This document shows positions 35,371 to 44,382 of a stretch of 64,000 bases of DNA, in pieces; position 1 is the stretch's first letter, and the number at the start of each line of letters is the position of its first letter. The position numbers and the translations under genes were made by a program. Location: contig NZ_WJYO01000002.1 of assembly GCF_010994095.1 (NCBI RefSeq), forward strand, positions 620,001-684,000, given 5' to 3'. Below the pieces are notes generated by a model that was given only the letters and a program-made list of their open reading frames with translations, was not told the origin of the DNA and did not search any database. This stretch comes from Mumia xiangluensis (GTDB lineage Bacteria; Actinomycetota; Actinomycetes; Propionibacteriales; Nocardioidaceae).

Positions 35371-36713
35371 CAGGCGTTCGACTCCTTCGGCACGAGCAGG
35401 ACTCGCGCCTCTCCTGCGGTCACCACCGAGCCGGTCACGAGGACGCCCCCGCCTCCGACTCCCTCGCCGTACCGCTCGCTCTCCGCCAGCGACACCGCCT
35501 TCTCGATCGCGTCGGGCAGGCCCTTGGCCACGTGGACACGCTCGCTGCCGAAGATGCCCTCGGCGATGTCGGCCAGCTCGTGCGCCGGCATCGCACGGTC
35601 GGTCGAGTTCTGGGTGCAGACGACCTCGGCCATCACGGGCTCCAGAGCCTGGAGGATCTCGTCGACCTCCTTGTCGGCCATCACGCCGACCACGCCGATC
35701 AGCGGCGAGAACGAGAACGCCTCCTGGATCGCCTCGGCGGCCGCACGTGCGCCCGCCGGGTTGTGCGCGGCGTCGAGGACGACGGTCGGACTGCGGCGTA
35801 CGACCTCGAGCCGGCCGGGCGACGTCACCTCGGCGAAGGCGTCGCGGACGATCTGCGCGTCGAGCTCCTTGCCGCCGGTGAACGCCTCGACGGCCGCCAG
35901 TGCGTACGCAGCGTTGTCGGCCTGGTGCGCGCCGAACAGCGGGAGGAACACCTCGTCGTAGGTCGCGCCGATGCCCTGGAGCGTGAGCATCTGACCCGCG
36001 AGCGCGGGCGTCCGCTCGACGACGCCGAAGTCGACTCCCTCGCGGTGCAGCGTCGCGCCGACCTCGGAGGCTCGGGCGAAGATCTCGCTTGCCGCGTCCT
36101 CGGGCTGGCGGGCGACGACGACCTGCGCACCCTGCTTGATGATCCCGGCCTTCTCGACCGCGATGTCTCCCGGCGTGTCACCCAGGTAGCGGGAGTGGTC
36201 CACGGCGACAGGCGTGATGACGGCGACCGAGGCGTCGGCCACGTTGGTCGCGTCCCAGGTGCCGCCCATCCCGACCTCGACGACGGCGGCGTCGACCGGC
36301 GCGTCGGCGAACGCCTGGTAGGCGATGCCGACCATCAGCTCGAAGTACGAGAGAGCCACCGGCTGGCTGTCGTCGACGACCTGCGCGTACGCGGCGACGT
36401 CGGCGTACGCCTCGACGAAGAGGTCCTCGCTCAACGGCTCGCCGTCGATGCTGATCCGCTCGGTCATCGAGACCAGGTGGGGGCTGGTGAACCGGCCGGT
36501 CCGCAGCCCGAGGCCCCGCAGGAGCGCGTCGATCATGCGGCCGGTCGACGTCTTGCCGTTGGTGCCGGTGATCTGGATCACCGGGTACGCGGACTGCGGG
36601 TCGCCCATCACCCGGCACAGGGCGCGGATGCGGTCCAGCGACGGCTCGAGCTTCGACTCAGGCCAGCGCGCCAGCAGCGCGCGCTCGACCTCGGCGTACG
36701 TGGGATTTGTCAT
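35370..36713 (-). CDS. folC: Folylpolyglutamate synthase / dihydrofolate synthase
   Basis: FolC joins glutamate to dihydropteroate or extends the polyglutamate tail of folates. The 447-aa enzyme has the ATP loop GTNGKTST at 50-57, PVAVDHSRYLGDTPGDIAVEKAGIIKQ, and VVLDAAHNPAGA in the C-terminal Mur-ligase-like domain. The ATG at 36713 (MTNPTYAEVE) is used; a longer open frame to 36833 overlaps the divergent MMPL gene. A GATACT box lies 8 nt upstream. Confidence 0.95.
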   Translation of the reverse strand: MTNPTYAEVERALLARWPESKLEPSLDRIRALCRVMGDPQSAYPVIQITGTNGKTSTGRMIDALLRGLGLRTGRFTSPHLVSMTERISIDGEPLSEDLFVEAYADVAAYAQVVDDSQPVALSYFELMVGIAYQAFADAPVDAAVVEVGMGGTWDATNVADASVAVITPVAVDHSRYLGDTPGDIAVEKAGIIKQGAQVVVARQPEDAASEIFARASEVGATLHREGVDFGVVERTPALAGQMLTLQGIGATYDEVFLPLFGAHQADNAAYALAAVEAFTGGKELDAQIVRDAFAEVTSPGRLEVVRRSPTVVLDAAHNPAGARAAAEAIQEAFSFSPLIGVVGVMADKEVDEILQALEPVMAEVVCTQNSTDRAMPAHELADIAEGIFGSERVHVAKGLPDAIEKAVSLAESERYGEGVGGGGVLVTGSVVTAGEARVLLVPKESNA

Positions 36714-36721
36714 CGCTGTCC

Positions 36722-36727
36722 AGTATC
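36722..36727 (-). promoter_or_regulatory. -10-like box (GATACT) of folC
   Basis: GATACT followed by 8 nt and the folC ATG. The 91-bp gap is shared with the divergent MMPL gene, which instead has a GGGGGGACC ribosome site. Confidence 0.35.
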
Positions 36728-36804
36728 CCAGGGATGCAAGCGATGAGTTCTGGAACCCTCCCCGGTCGTAGGGTCGATAGGGAACGTCGCCCGGGGGGAC
36801 CGTC

Positions 36805-38946
36805 ATGCACCGTTCGATCGCCGGATGGATCAATCACCGCTTCACACCCGCCCTCACCATCGTCGGCTGGGTGATCGTCGTCGCGCTGCTGGGCCCGTTG
36901 GCCGGGCAGCTGACCGACGTCCAGGAGAACGAGGCCGAGAACTGGCTGCCGACCAGCGCGGAGTCGACGAAGGCGCTCGACGCCGCCGCGACCTTCTCGT
37001 CGCCCGACATGATCCCCGCGGTCGTGGTGTACGAGCGGGAGGGCGGCCTGCAACCGGACGACCTCGCCGCCGCGCAGGAGGACGCGGCGACCTTCGCCGA
37101 GCGCGACGACCTCGACGGGGAGGTCGTCGGCCCGATCCCGTCGGAGGACGGCGAAGCACTCGAGATCATCGTCCCGCTCAACCTCGGCGCCGACGGCTGG
37201 AACAAGGCTCCCGACGTCGTCGACGAGATCGAGGAGGTCGCGAACGACGGCCCTGACGGTCTCGACGCGTTCGTCACCGGCCCCGCCGGACAGGCGGCCG
37301 ACTCCGCCGAGGTCTTCGAGGGCATCGACAGCACGCTGCTGCTCGCCGCGGCCGGTGTCGTCACGGTGCTGCTGCTCTTCACCTATCGCAGTCCGGTGCT
37401 GTGGCTGCTCCCGGTGATCTCGGCCGGCGTCGCGCTCACCGTGGCGCAAGCGGTCGTGGTCCTCCTGGCCAAGCACGCCGACCTGACCGTCGACGGGCAG
37501 AGCGCGAGCATCCTGACCGTGCTCGTCTTCGGGGCGGGCACCGACTACGCGCTGCTGCTCGTCGCCCGCTACCGCGAGGAGCTGCGCCGGCACGAGCGCC
37601 GGAACGAAGCCATGGCTGTCGCCCTGCACCGCGCAGGACCCGCGATCATCGCCAGCGGCGCGACCGTCGCGATCGGCATGCTCTGCCTCCTGCTCGCCGA
37701 GATGACGTCCACCCGTGGTCTCGGTCCCGTGGCAGCCATCGGCATCGTCGCCGGCCTGCTGGTCATGCTCACGCTGCTGCCGGCGCTGCTCGTGGTGCTC
37801 GGCCGGTGGATCTTCTGGCCTCGCATCCCGCACTACCTCGACGCCGACCCGAGCACCCACGGCCTGTGGGCAGGGGTCGGACGCCGGATCGCCCGCGCAC
37901 CGCGCCGCGTCTGGGTGACGACGTCCCTCCTGCTCGCGATCGCCAGCATCGGCATCGTGCAGCTCAACGCGACGGGGCTCAGCACCGAGGAGGCGTTCCT
38001 CGGCACCCCGGACTCGGTCAAGGGCGAGAAGGTCCTGGCCGAGCACTTCCCGGGCGGCGCAGGGGCGCCGGTCGTGGTCCTGTCGAGCCCCGAGACCGCC
38101 GACGACGTCCGGGCCACCTTCCAGGCCAGCGACGGCATCGCGGCAGGCAGCGTGACCGAACCGCAGGTCCAGGGCGACTGGGCCTACATGGAGGGCACGC
38201 TCGAGGCCGAGCCGGACAGCGATGCGGCGTACGACGAGATCGAGTCGCTGCGCAGCGATCTCGACGCCGTCGATCCCGACGCCCTGGTCGGCGGGATGAC
38301 CGCCGTCACGCTCGACATCCAGAACGCGTCGGCACGGGACAACCGTGTGATCATCCCGGCCGTCCTGATCGTCGTGCTGCTGATCCTCATGGTGCTGCTC
38401 CGGGCGATCACCGCGCCGGTCATCCTGCTCGGCACGGTCGTGCTGTCGTTCGGTGCCGCGCTCGGAGTCAGTGCCCTGGTGTTCCGGCACGTCTTCGACT
38501 TCGCCGGCACCGACACGTCGTTCCCGTTGTTCGTCTTCGTGTTCCTGGTGGCGCTCGGTATCGACTACAACATCTTCCTCATGACACGAGTGCGCGAGGA
38601 AGCCCTGCAGTTCGGCACGCGCCGGGGCGCGTTGATCGGCCTCGCAGCCACCGGTGGCGTCATCACGTCGGCGGGTCTGGTGCTCGCCGGCACGTTCGCC
38701 GTGCTCGGGACGCTGCCGCTGGTGTTCTTCGCCGAGATCGGCTTCGCGGTGGCCTTCGGCGTGCTGCTCGACACGATGATCGTGAGGTCGGTGCTCGTGA
38801 CGGCGCTCAACCTCGACGTGGGTCGCCACATGTGGTGGCCGAGCGCGCTCGGTCGCAAGGAGGACGTCGACGCAGCGGACGACTTCCCCGGGCCCGAGGC
38901 GGAGCGGGTCTCGGCCGGCACTGACGCAGGCCCGCCCAGCCCGTGA
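36805..38946 (+). CDS. MMPL/RND family transporter
   Basis: The 713-aa membrane protein has the duplicated RND layout: a helix, a large extracytoplasmic loop (about 30-180), five helices, then the same again. GAGTDYALLLVARYREEL and the matching GIDYNIFLMTRVREEA carry the helix-4 residues of the proton relay seen in MMPL proteins. Relatives export lipids or drugs; the cargo is unknown. The ATG at 36805 follows GGGGGGACC. It is transcribed away from folC and toward valS. Confidence 0.9.
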   Translation: MHRSIAGWINHRFTPALTIVGWVIVVALLGPLAGQLTDVQENEAENWLPTSAESTKALDAAATFSSPDMIPAVVVYEREGGLQPDDLAAAQEDAATFAERDDLDGEVVGPIPSEDGEALEIIVPLNLGADGWNKAPDVVDEIEEVANDGPDGLDAFVTGPAGQAADSAEVFEGIDSTLLLAAAGVVTVLLLFTYRSPVLWLLPVISAGVALTVAQAVVVLLAKHADLTVDGQSASILTVLVFGAGTDYALLLVARYREELRRHERRNEAMAVALHRAGPAIIASGATVAIGMLCLLLAEMTSTRGLGPVAAIGIVAGLLVMLTLLPALLVVLGRWIFWPRIPHYLDADPSTHGLWAGVGRRIARAPRRVWVTTSLLLAIASIGIVQLNATGLSTEEAFLGTPDSVKGEKVLAEHFPGGAGAPVVVLSSPETADDVRATFQASDGIAAGSVTEPQVQGDWAYMEGTLEAEPDSDAAYDEIESLRSDLDAVDPDALVGGMTAVTLDIQNASARDNRVIIPAVLIVVLLILMVLLRAITAPVILLGTVVLSFGAALGVSALVFRHVFDFAGTDTSFPLFVFVFLVALGIDYNIFLMTRVREEALQFGTRRGALIGLAATGGVITSAGLVLAGTFAVLGTLPLVFFAEIGFAVAFGVLLDTMIVRSVLVTALNLDVGRHMWWPSALGRKEDVDAADDFPGPEAERVSAGTDAGPPSP

Positions 38947-38954
38947 CCACAGGC

Positions 38955-38966
38955 AGAACCGGTTCT
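38955..38966. promoter_or_regulatory. 12-bp palindrome AGAACCGGTTCT
   Basis: A perfect palindrome 9 nt past the MMPL stop and about 22 nt upstream of the valS -10 box. It may be a regulator site for valS; too short for a hairpin with a loop. Confidence 0.3.
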
Positions 38967-38987
38967 TCGACACCAGCACCCGCCTCC

Positions 38988-38993
38988 TAGACT
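38988..38993 (+). promoter_or_regulatory. -10 box (TAGACT) of valS, leaderless
   Basis: TAGACT followed by 7 nt and the valS ATG at 39001. No Shine-Dalgarno sequence. Confidence 0.55.
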
Positions 38994-39000
38994 GGCGTCC

Positions 39001-41610
39001 ATGAGCAACGTGCCGGAGAAGCCTGCCCTGGAGGGCCTCGAAGCCAAGTGGTCCGCGCTGTGGCAGGAGCGTGGGACCTACTCCTTCGACCGCTCCAAGA
39101 CGCGCGCGCAGGTGTACTCGATCGACACCCCTCCGCCGACCGTCTCCGGCTCGCTCCACGTCGGGCACGTCTTCTCGTACACGCACGCCGACCTGGTCGC
39201 CCGCTTCCAGCGGATGCGCGGCATGGAGGTCTTCTACCCGATGGGGTGGGACGACAACGGTCTCCCCACCGAGCGTCGCGTCCAGAACTACTTCGGCGTC
39301 CGCTGTGACCCGTCGCTCCCGTACGACGAGGACTTCACGCCGCCGGAGAAGCCGGACGCCAAGAAGCAGATCCCGATCAGCCGCCGCAACTTCATCGAGC
39401 TGTGCGAGCAGCTCGTCGCGATCGACGAGAAGGCGTTCGAGGACCTCTGGCGCACCCTCGGCCTGTCGGTCGACTGGGAGCAGACCTACACGACGATCGG
39501 CGAGGTCTCCCGTACGGCGTCGCAGCGCGCGTTCCTGCGCAACCTGGCCCGCGGGGAGGCGTACACGTCCGACGCCCCCACGCTGTGGGACGTCACCTTC
39601 CAGACCGCCGTGGCTCAGGCCGAGCTCGAGGCGCGCGACTACCCCGGGCACTACTACCGCGTCGGCTACACGCTGGCAGACGGCACCAAGGTGCACGTCG
39701 AGACGACGCGTCCCGAGCTGACGCCGTCTGCGGTCGCGCTCATCGCGCACCCGGACGACGAGCGCTACCAGCACCTCTTCGGCAGCACGGCGACGTCCCC
39801 GCTCTTCGGCGTCGAGCTGCCGGTCATCGCCGACCCCTCCGCCGACCCCGAGAAGGGCTCCGGCATCGTCCACTGCTGCACGTTCGGCGACCTGACCGAC
39901 GTCCAGTGGTGGCGGGAGTACGACCTGCCGACCCGGACCGTCGTCGGCCGCGACGGCCGCATCCTGCGAGAGATCCCGGGCTGGATCTCGTCGCACGACG
40001 GCCGCCGAGCGTACGAGGAGCTGGCCGGCAAGACCGTCTTCTCCGCGCGCGAGACGATCGTGGAGGCGCTGCGCAAGTCGGGTGACCTCGACGGCGACCC
40101 CAAGCCGACGACGCGCATGGCGAACTTCTACGAGAAGGGCGACAAGCCACTCGAGATCGTCTCGACCCGCCAGTGGTACCTCTCCAACGGCGGCAAGGAG
40201 CCCGAGCTGCGTGGCCAGCTCGTCGCCCGCGGGCACGAGATGGCCTGGTACCCGCCCTACATGCAGTCGCGCTACACCAACTGGATCGACGGCCTCAACA
40301 CCGACTGGCTCGTCAGCCGCCAGCGCTTCTTCGGCGTGCCGATCCCGGTCTGGTTCCGTCTCGACGGCGAGGGCGAGCCCGACTACGACAGCCCGATCGT
40401 CCCCGACGAGTCCGAGCTGCCGATCGATCCTCAGTCGCAGGCGCCTCAGGGCTTCGAGGAGCACCAGCGCGGCAAGCCGGGCGGCTTCATGGGCGATCCC
40501 GACATCTTCGACACGTGGGCCACGTCGTCGCTCACCCCGCAGATCGTGTGCGGCTGGGAGCGTGATCCGGAGCTGTTCGAGAAGACGTTCCCGATGGACC
40601 TGCGACCGCAGGCGCACGACATCATCCGCACCTGGCTCTTCTCGAGCGTCGTCCGTGCGCACCTCGAGAACCAGACGTCGCCGTGGTCGCACGCGCTGAT
40701 CTCGGGCTTCGTCGTCGACCCCGACCGCAAGAAGATGTCGAAGTCGAAGGGCAACGTCGTCGTCCCGACCGAGATCCTCGACAAGTTCGGCGCGGACGCG
40801 GTGCGCTGGCGCGCTGCCGGCGCCCGTCCGGGGGCGGACTCGCCGTTCGACGAGGCGCAGATGAAGGTCGGCCGCCGTCTCGCGATGAAGGTGCTCAACG
40901 CGTCGAAGTTCGTGCTCGCCGCACCAGAGTCGTACGGCCTGGGTGTCGACGCGTCGTTCGTCGAGCCGCACCGCGTCACCGAGGCCCTGGACCTGTCGAT
41001 GCTGCGTCGCCTGCGCCAGGTCGCGATCGAGGCGACGGAGGCGTTCGAGGCCTACGACTACACCACCGCCCTCGAGGTCACCGAGCGCTTCTTCTGGGGC
41101 TTCTGCGACGACTACCTCGAGCTGGTCAAGGACCGCGCGCGCGGCGACGCGGCCGAGGCCGACTCGGCGAAGGCAGCGTTCGCGATCGCGCTCTCGGTCC
41201 AGCTGCGGCTGCTCGCGCCGTTCCTCCCCTACGTCACCGAAGAGGTGTGGTCGTGGTGGCAGGAGGGCTCGATCCACCGTGCCGAGTGGCCGAACGCCGA
41301 GTTCGAGATCACGACGACCCCGCACGACCCCGCGCTCCTGGTCGCTGCCGGCGAGGTGCTCGCGGGCATCCGCGGCGCCAAGTCGACCGCGAAGGTGAGC
41401 CAGCGTACGGCGGTGACCGGCCTGGTCGTCCGCGGCTCCGAGCAGCGCGTCGGGATCGCGAAGCGCGCCCTCCCGGACCTGCGGTCTGCCGGCAACGTGA
41501 CCGGTGAGGTCGAGTTCGTGGTCGATCCGTCCCAGCAGGGCAACGACCTCGTCGTCGAGGCTGTGCTCGCCGACCCCGAGCCGAAGCCGCCGGCGGCACC
41601 GGCGCAGTGA
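39001..41610 (+). CDS. valS: Valine--tRNA ligase, type 2 (archaeal-like)
   Basis: ValS charges tRNA-Val. The 869-aa enzyme has the class I signatures HVGH at 53-56 and KMSKSKGN at about 578, with the editing-domain ETTRPE at about 235. The stretch [19 protein letters not shown], rather than LPGMDHAGIATQ, places it in the type-2 subfamily found in archaea, Rickettsia and some actinobacteria. It lacks the C-terminal coiled-coil arm of type-1 enzymes and ends in a Pro/Ala tail. It faces opposite to folC and clpX, whereas in mycobacteria valS runs with folC. A GNAT gene is coupled behind it. Confidence 0.95.
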   Translation: MSNVPEKPALEGLEAKWSALWQERGTYSFDRSKTRAQVYSIDTPPPTVSGSLHVGHVFSYTHADLVARFQRMRGMEVFYPMGWDDNGLPTERRVQNYFGVRCDPSLPYDEDFTPPEKPDAKKQIPISRRNFIELCEQLVAIDEKAFEDLWRTLGLSVDWEQTYTTIGEVSRTASQRAFLRNLARGEAYTSDAPTLWDVTFQTAVAQAELEARDYPGHYYRVGYTLADGTKVHVETTRPELTPSAVALIAHPDDERYQHLFGSTATSPLFGVELPVIADPSADPEKGSGIVHCCTFGDLTDVQWWREYDLPTRTVVGRDGRILREIPGWISSHDGRRAYEELAGKTVFSARETIVEALRKSGDLDGDPKPTTRMANFYEKGDKPLEIVSTRQWYLSNGGKEPELRGQLVARGHEMAWYPPYMQSRYTNWIDGLNTDWLVSRQRFFGVPIPVWFRLDGEGEPDYDSPIVPDESELPIDPQSQAPQGFEEHQRGKPGGFMGDPDIFDTWATSSLTPQIVCGWERDPELFEKTFPMDLRPQAHDIIRTWLFSSVVRAHLENQTSPWSHALISGFVVDPDRKKMSKSKGNVVVPTEILDKFGADAVRWRAAGARPGADSPFDEAQMKVGRRLAMKVLNASKFVLAAPESYGLGVDASFVEPHRVTEALDLSMLRRLRQVAIEATEAFEAYDYTTALEVTERFFWGFCDDYLELVKDRARGDAAEADSAKAAFAIALSVQLRLLAPFLPYVTEEVWSWWQEGSIHRAEWPNAEFEITTTPHDPALLVAAGEVLAGIRGAKSTAKVSQRTAVTGLVVRGSEQRVGIAKRALPDLRSAGNVTGEVEFVVDPSQQGNDLVVEAVLADPEPKPPAAPAQ

Positions 41611-42092
41611 GCGGGGTAGACGGCACGAGCCTCGCCGGGGTCAGCGGCGTCGTGGTCCGCGACGCGGCCGCCGACGACGTACGGGCGATCGTCGCGATGC
41701 TCGTCGACGATCCGCTCGGCGCGACCCGCGAGTCTCCCGACGACCTGACCCCGTACCACGACGCGCTCGCCGACATCGCCGGCGACCCGAACCAGCGCGT
41801 CGTGGTCGCCGTGCGCGACGGCGAGGTCATCGGCACCCTGCAGCTGACGTACATGCGCGGCCTCGGCCGCCGCGGTGCGACGCGGGCGCAGATCGAGGCC
41901 GTACGGGTTCGCAGCGACCTCCGCAGCGCTGGGCTCGGTTCGGCCATGATCCGGTGGGCGATCGAGGAGTCGCGCGCCCGCGGCTGCACCCTCGTCCAGC
42001 TCACCTCCGATGCATCCCGCGAGGGCGCGCACCGCTTCTACGAGCGGCTCGGCTTCACCGCCAGCCACGTCGGGTTCAAGCTCAGCTTCTGA
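41607..42092 (+). CDS. GNAT family N-acetyltransferase
   Basis: The 161-aa protein has the acetyl-CoA-binding core [23 protein letters not shown] (a variant of R/Q-x-x-G-x-G/A) and the closing [15 protein letters not shown], both typical of GNAT enzymes. The substrate is unknown. The GTG start overlaps the valS stop by 4 nt (GTGA), so the two are co-translated. A long hairpin follows. Confidence 0.88.
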   Translation: MSGVDGTSLAGVSGVVVRDAAADDVRAIVAMLVDDPLGATRESPDDLTPYHDALADIAGDPNQRVVVAVRDGEVIGTLQLTYMRGLGRRGATRAQIEAVRVRSDLRSAGLGSAMIRWAIEESRARGCTLVQLTSDASREGAHRFYERLGFTASHVGFKLSF

Positions 42093-42122
42093 CCGATCGG
42101 CTGACGCGAGACCGCCCTGGGA

Positions 42123-42198
42123 CCCACCGAGCGACGGTTTCGACCATCGAGCGACGGCTGGACGTGTCGCTCGACGGTCGAAACCGTCGCTGCGTGGG
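42123..42198. terminator. Long hairpin between the convergent GNAT and dehydrogenase genes
   Basis: Arms at 42130-42155 and 42166-42191 pair over 25 of 26 positions around a 10-nt loop. After a 2-nt internal loop, 5 more pairs extend the stem to 42123 and 42198. It begins 31 nt past the GNAT stop and 44 nt past the convergent gene's stop, so it can end both transcripts. Confidence 0.7.
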
Positions 42199-42241
42199 CG
42201 ACGCTCCTGCTCGGCGCGGAGTGGTGTCGGGCGACAGTCGG

Positions 42242-43381
42242 TCAGAGCGTGCGGAAGTACGGGAGCCGTGCGAGGAGCGCGTCGCCCATCGCGACCGCGG
42301 TGGTGACCTGGCCAGCGGTGTCCGGCAGGTCGTCGAAGGCGAGCGCGAACACCGACTCGCCGAGCATCCGTGCCGTCTCCGTGTAGCCCGGATCGCCGCC
42401 CGCCGCCTCGGTGACCAGCCGCGCGCCGCCGGCCTCGGCCTCGAACTGCACCCGGAACCACGACCGGGCCCTGCGAGACTCGCTCGGGCCCTCCCCTGCG
42501 CCCTTGAACCGGCCGAGCGCCTCACGGATCGGGGGCACCTGGGCGCCCGCCACGACGGCGCCGGCGCCGACTGCGGCACCGACGGCGACCGGCAGGTGAC
42601 GGAACTCGACGAAGTGCCCGTACGAGAAGTCGGGCCCGTATGCCGGGAGCGCTCGCGCTGACCGCAGGACGACCTGCGGGTCGATCGTCGGCAGCGGGAG
42701 CGCCCACCCGGTCCCGCCGATGCCGCGTCCGGGTCGCTCGGGCAGACCTCGGACCCGCCGTCCGGCCGGGCGTCCCTCGCGCCGGCGGCGCGCCTTGGCG
42801 GTCGCACGCGAGGACCGGAAGCCGGCGAAAGCACCGAGCGCCGACTGGAACGTCCCGCCGGAGAAGTCCGCGCTGGCGCGCACGTATCCGCGAACCGTGA
42901 TCGGCACGTCCGACGGGAGCTGCTGGACCGTGTGCAGCACTCCGAGGTCGTGCGGGACGGAGTCGAACCCGCACGCGTGCACGAGGCGAGCCCCCGAGCG
43001 TACGGCGGTGTCGTGATGCTCGAGCCACATCCGGTCGACGAACTCCGGCTCGCCGGTGAGGTCGCAGTAGTCGGTGCCGGAGGCGGCGCACGCGGCGACG
43101 ACGGCGGCGCCGTGAAGCGAGTACGGACCGACGGTCGAGGCGAGAACCCCTGTCGACTCCGCGAGCGCGAGCAGGTGTCCAGGGTCGTGCACGTCAGCGA
43201 CCACGACGTCGGGGACGACCCCGCCGGCGTCGGAGATCTGCGAAGCGACGGCGTCGAGCTTGGCGCGGTTGCGCCCGGCGATCGCCCAGGTGGTGCCTGC
43301 CGGAGCATGTGCCCCGAGGTAGTCGGCGGTGAGCCCACCCGTGAATCCGGTGGCTCCGAGCAGGGCGAAGGCGTAGGTCAC
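42242..43381 (-). CDS. Saccharopine dehydrogenase family protein (trans-acting enoyl-reductase-like)
   Basis: The 379-aa protein starts with a Rossmann fold, YAFALLGATGFTGGLTADYL, giving the nucleotide-binding GATGFTGG at 9-16. HACGFDSVPHDLGVL in the middle is typical of the branch annotated as trans-acting enoyl reductases in actinobacteria. A reduction in lipid or polyketide metabolism is likely, but the substrate is not shown. The GTG at 43381 is supported by a TAGACT box 6 nt upstream. Confidence 0.85.
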   Translation of the reverse strand: MTYAFALLGATGFTGGLTADYLGAHAPAGTTWAIAGRNRAKLDAVASQISDAGGVVPDVVVADVHDPGHLLALAESTGVLASTVGPYSLHGAAVVAACAASGTDYCDLTGEPEFVDRMWLEHHDTAVRSGARLVHACGFDSVPHDLGVLHTVQQLPSDVPITVRGYVRASADFSGGTFQSALGAFAGFRSSRATAKARRRREGRPAGRRVRGLPERPGRGIGGTGWALPLPTIDPQVVLRSARALPAYGPDFSYGHFVEFRHLPVAVGAAVGAGAVVAGAQVPPIREALGRFKGAGEGPSESRRARSWFRVQFEAEAGGARLVTEAAGGDPGYTETARMLGESVFALAFDDLPDTAGQVTTAVAMGDALLARLPYFRTL

Positions 43382-43387
43382 GGGGCG

Positions 43388-43393
43388 AGTCTA
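43388..43393 (-). promoter_or_regulatory. -10 box (TAGACT), leaderless start of the saccharopine-dehydrogenase-like gene
   Basis: TAGACT followed by 6 nt and the GTG at 43381. Confidence 0.5.
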
Positions 43394-43418
43394 GGGGCCG
43401 CCGGCGCCCTGCCGACCG

Positions 43419-44312
43419 TCACGCCTCGCGCGAGGCCTCAGCAGCGATGAGGACCAGGTCGGCCGCCGCGTCACGGAGGCGGCGGCGCCGGTCCCAGATC
43501 GCGGTGAGCGGGCGACGCAGGTCGAGCTCTGTCGGTACGACGGCCAGCCGACCGCGTTCGACATCACCGGCGACCGCCCGACGCGAGACCACCGCAGGCC
43601 CGACGCCCGCGGCGGCGGCGCCGAGCAGAGCGCTGGTCGAGCTCGCCTCGAGGACCACGTCGGGCTGCCGTCGCAGCGCCGCCTCGAACGTGCTCCGGGT
43701 CCCGCTCCCCGGCTCGCGCACGACGTAGGTCGCGGCTTGGAGCTCTTCGAGGGTCAACGGCGTACGGCGTCGCGCCCACGGATGCCCGGGCGCGACCACG
43801 AGGGCGAGGCTGTCGTGGCCGACCACCCGCGCCGCGAGGTCCGGTGGCGTGCGGGCGGACTCGATGAACCCGAGATCCACGTCTCCGTCGCGGACCATCG
43901 CCGCGACGGTGTCGCTGTTGACGACGTGGAGGCGCGGGCTGACCTGCGGTCGGCGTGCCCGCAGCTCGGCGAGCCACCGCGGGAGGATCAGGTCCGCGAT
44001 CGTGAGGCTCGCTGCCACCGCCACGCCCGTCCGCCGTTCCTCGCCGAGCGCCAGCAGGCTGGAGCGCACCGTCTCGAGCTCGTGGAGGAGGGTGCGTGCC
44101 CAGGACACGACGGCCTCGCCGTCCTCGGTGAGACGCGATCCTCGAGGCGACCGCTCAAGGACGCTGACCCGCCAACGCGCCTCGAACGCACGGACTCGCG
44201 CGCTGGCAGCAGGCTGCGTCATACCGAGCTCGCGGGCTGCTGCGCCCAGGCTGCCGCGCTCAGCGACGCTGACCAGCAGGCGAAGCGTCTGCACGTCCAC
44301 GTCCGGAGTCAT
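43419..44312 (-). CDS. LysR family transcriptional regulator
   Basis: The 297-aa protein has the LysR helix-turn-helix at about residues 5-60 (VQTLRLLVSVAERGSLGAAARELGMTQPAASARV) and a substrate-binding domain. It is divergent from a YeiH-type exporter and probably controls it, as CysL/YeiE-type regulators do. TAAGGT ends exactly 6 nt before the ATG at 44312, which therefore is preferred over the GTG one codon earlier (44315). Confidence 0.92.
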   Translation of the reverse strand: MTPDVDVQTLRLLVSVAERGSLGAAARELGMTQPAASARVRAFEARWRVSVLERSPRGSRLTEDGEAVVSWARTLLHELETVRSSLLALGEERRTGVAVAASLTIADLILPRWLAELRARRPQVSPRLHVVNSDTVAAMVRDGDVDLGFIESARTPPDLAARVVGHDSLALVVAPGHPWARRRTPLTLEELQAATYVVREPGSGTRSTFEAALRRQPDVVLEASSTSALLGAAAAGVGPAVVSRRAVAGDVERGRLAVVPTELDLRRPLTAIWDRRRRLRDAAADLVLIAAEASREA

Positions 44313-44318
44313 CACCCC

Positions 44319-44324
44319 ACCTTA
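44319..44324 (-). promoter_or_regulatory. -10 box (TAAGGT) of the lysR-type gene, leaderless
   Basis: TAAGGT followed by 6 nt and the ATG at 44312; lies in the 70-bp divergent region shared with the yeiH-like gene. Confidence 0.5.
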
Positions 44325-44382
44325 TGAGTCAGGACGATTTTCGCGACTACTGGGTACGGCGCCACGCGCCGATGCTGGACAG

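Noticed and set aside
36658-41325. A 1555-codon open frame on the minus strand
   Set aside because: It is antisense to the MMPL gene and valS, both with clear motifs. Its translation is Arg/Asp/Val-rich without domains, as expected for a high-GC shadow frame.
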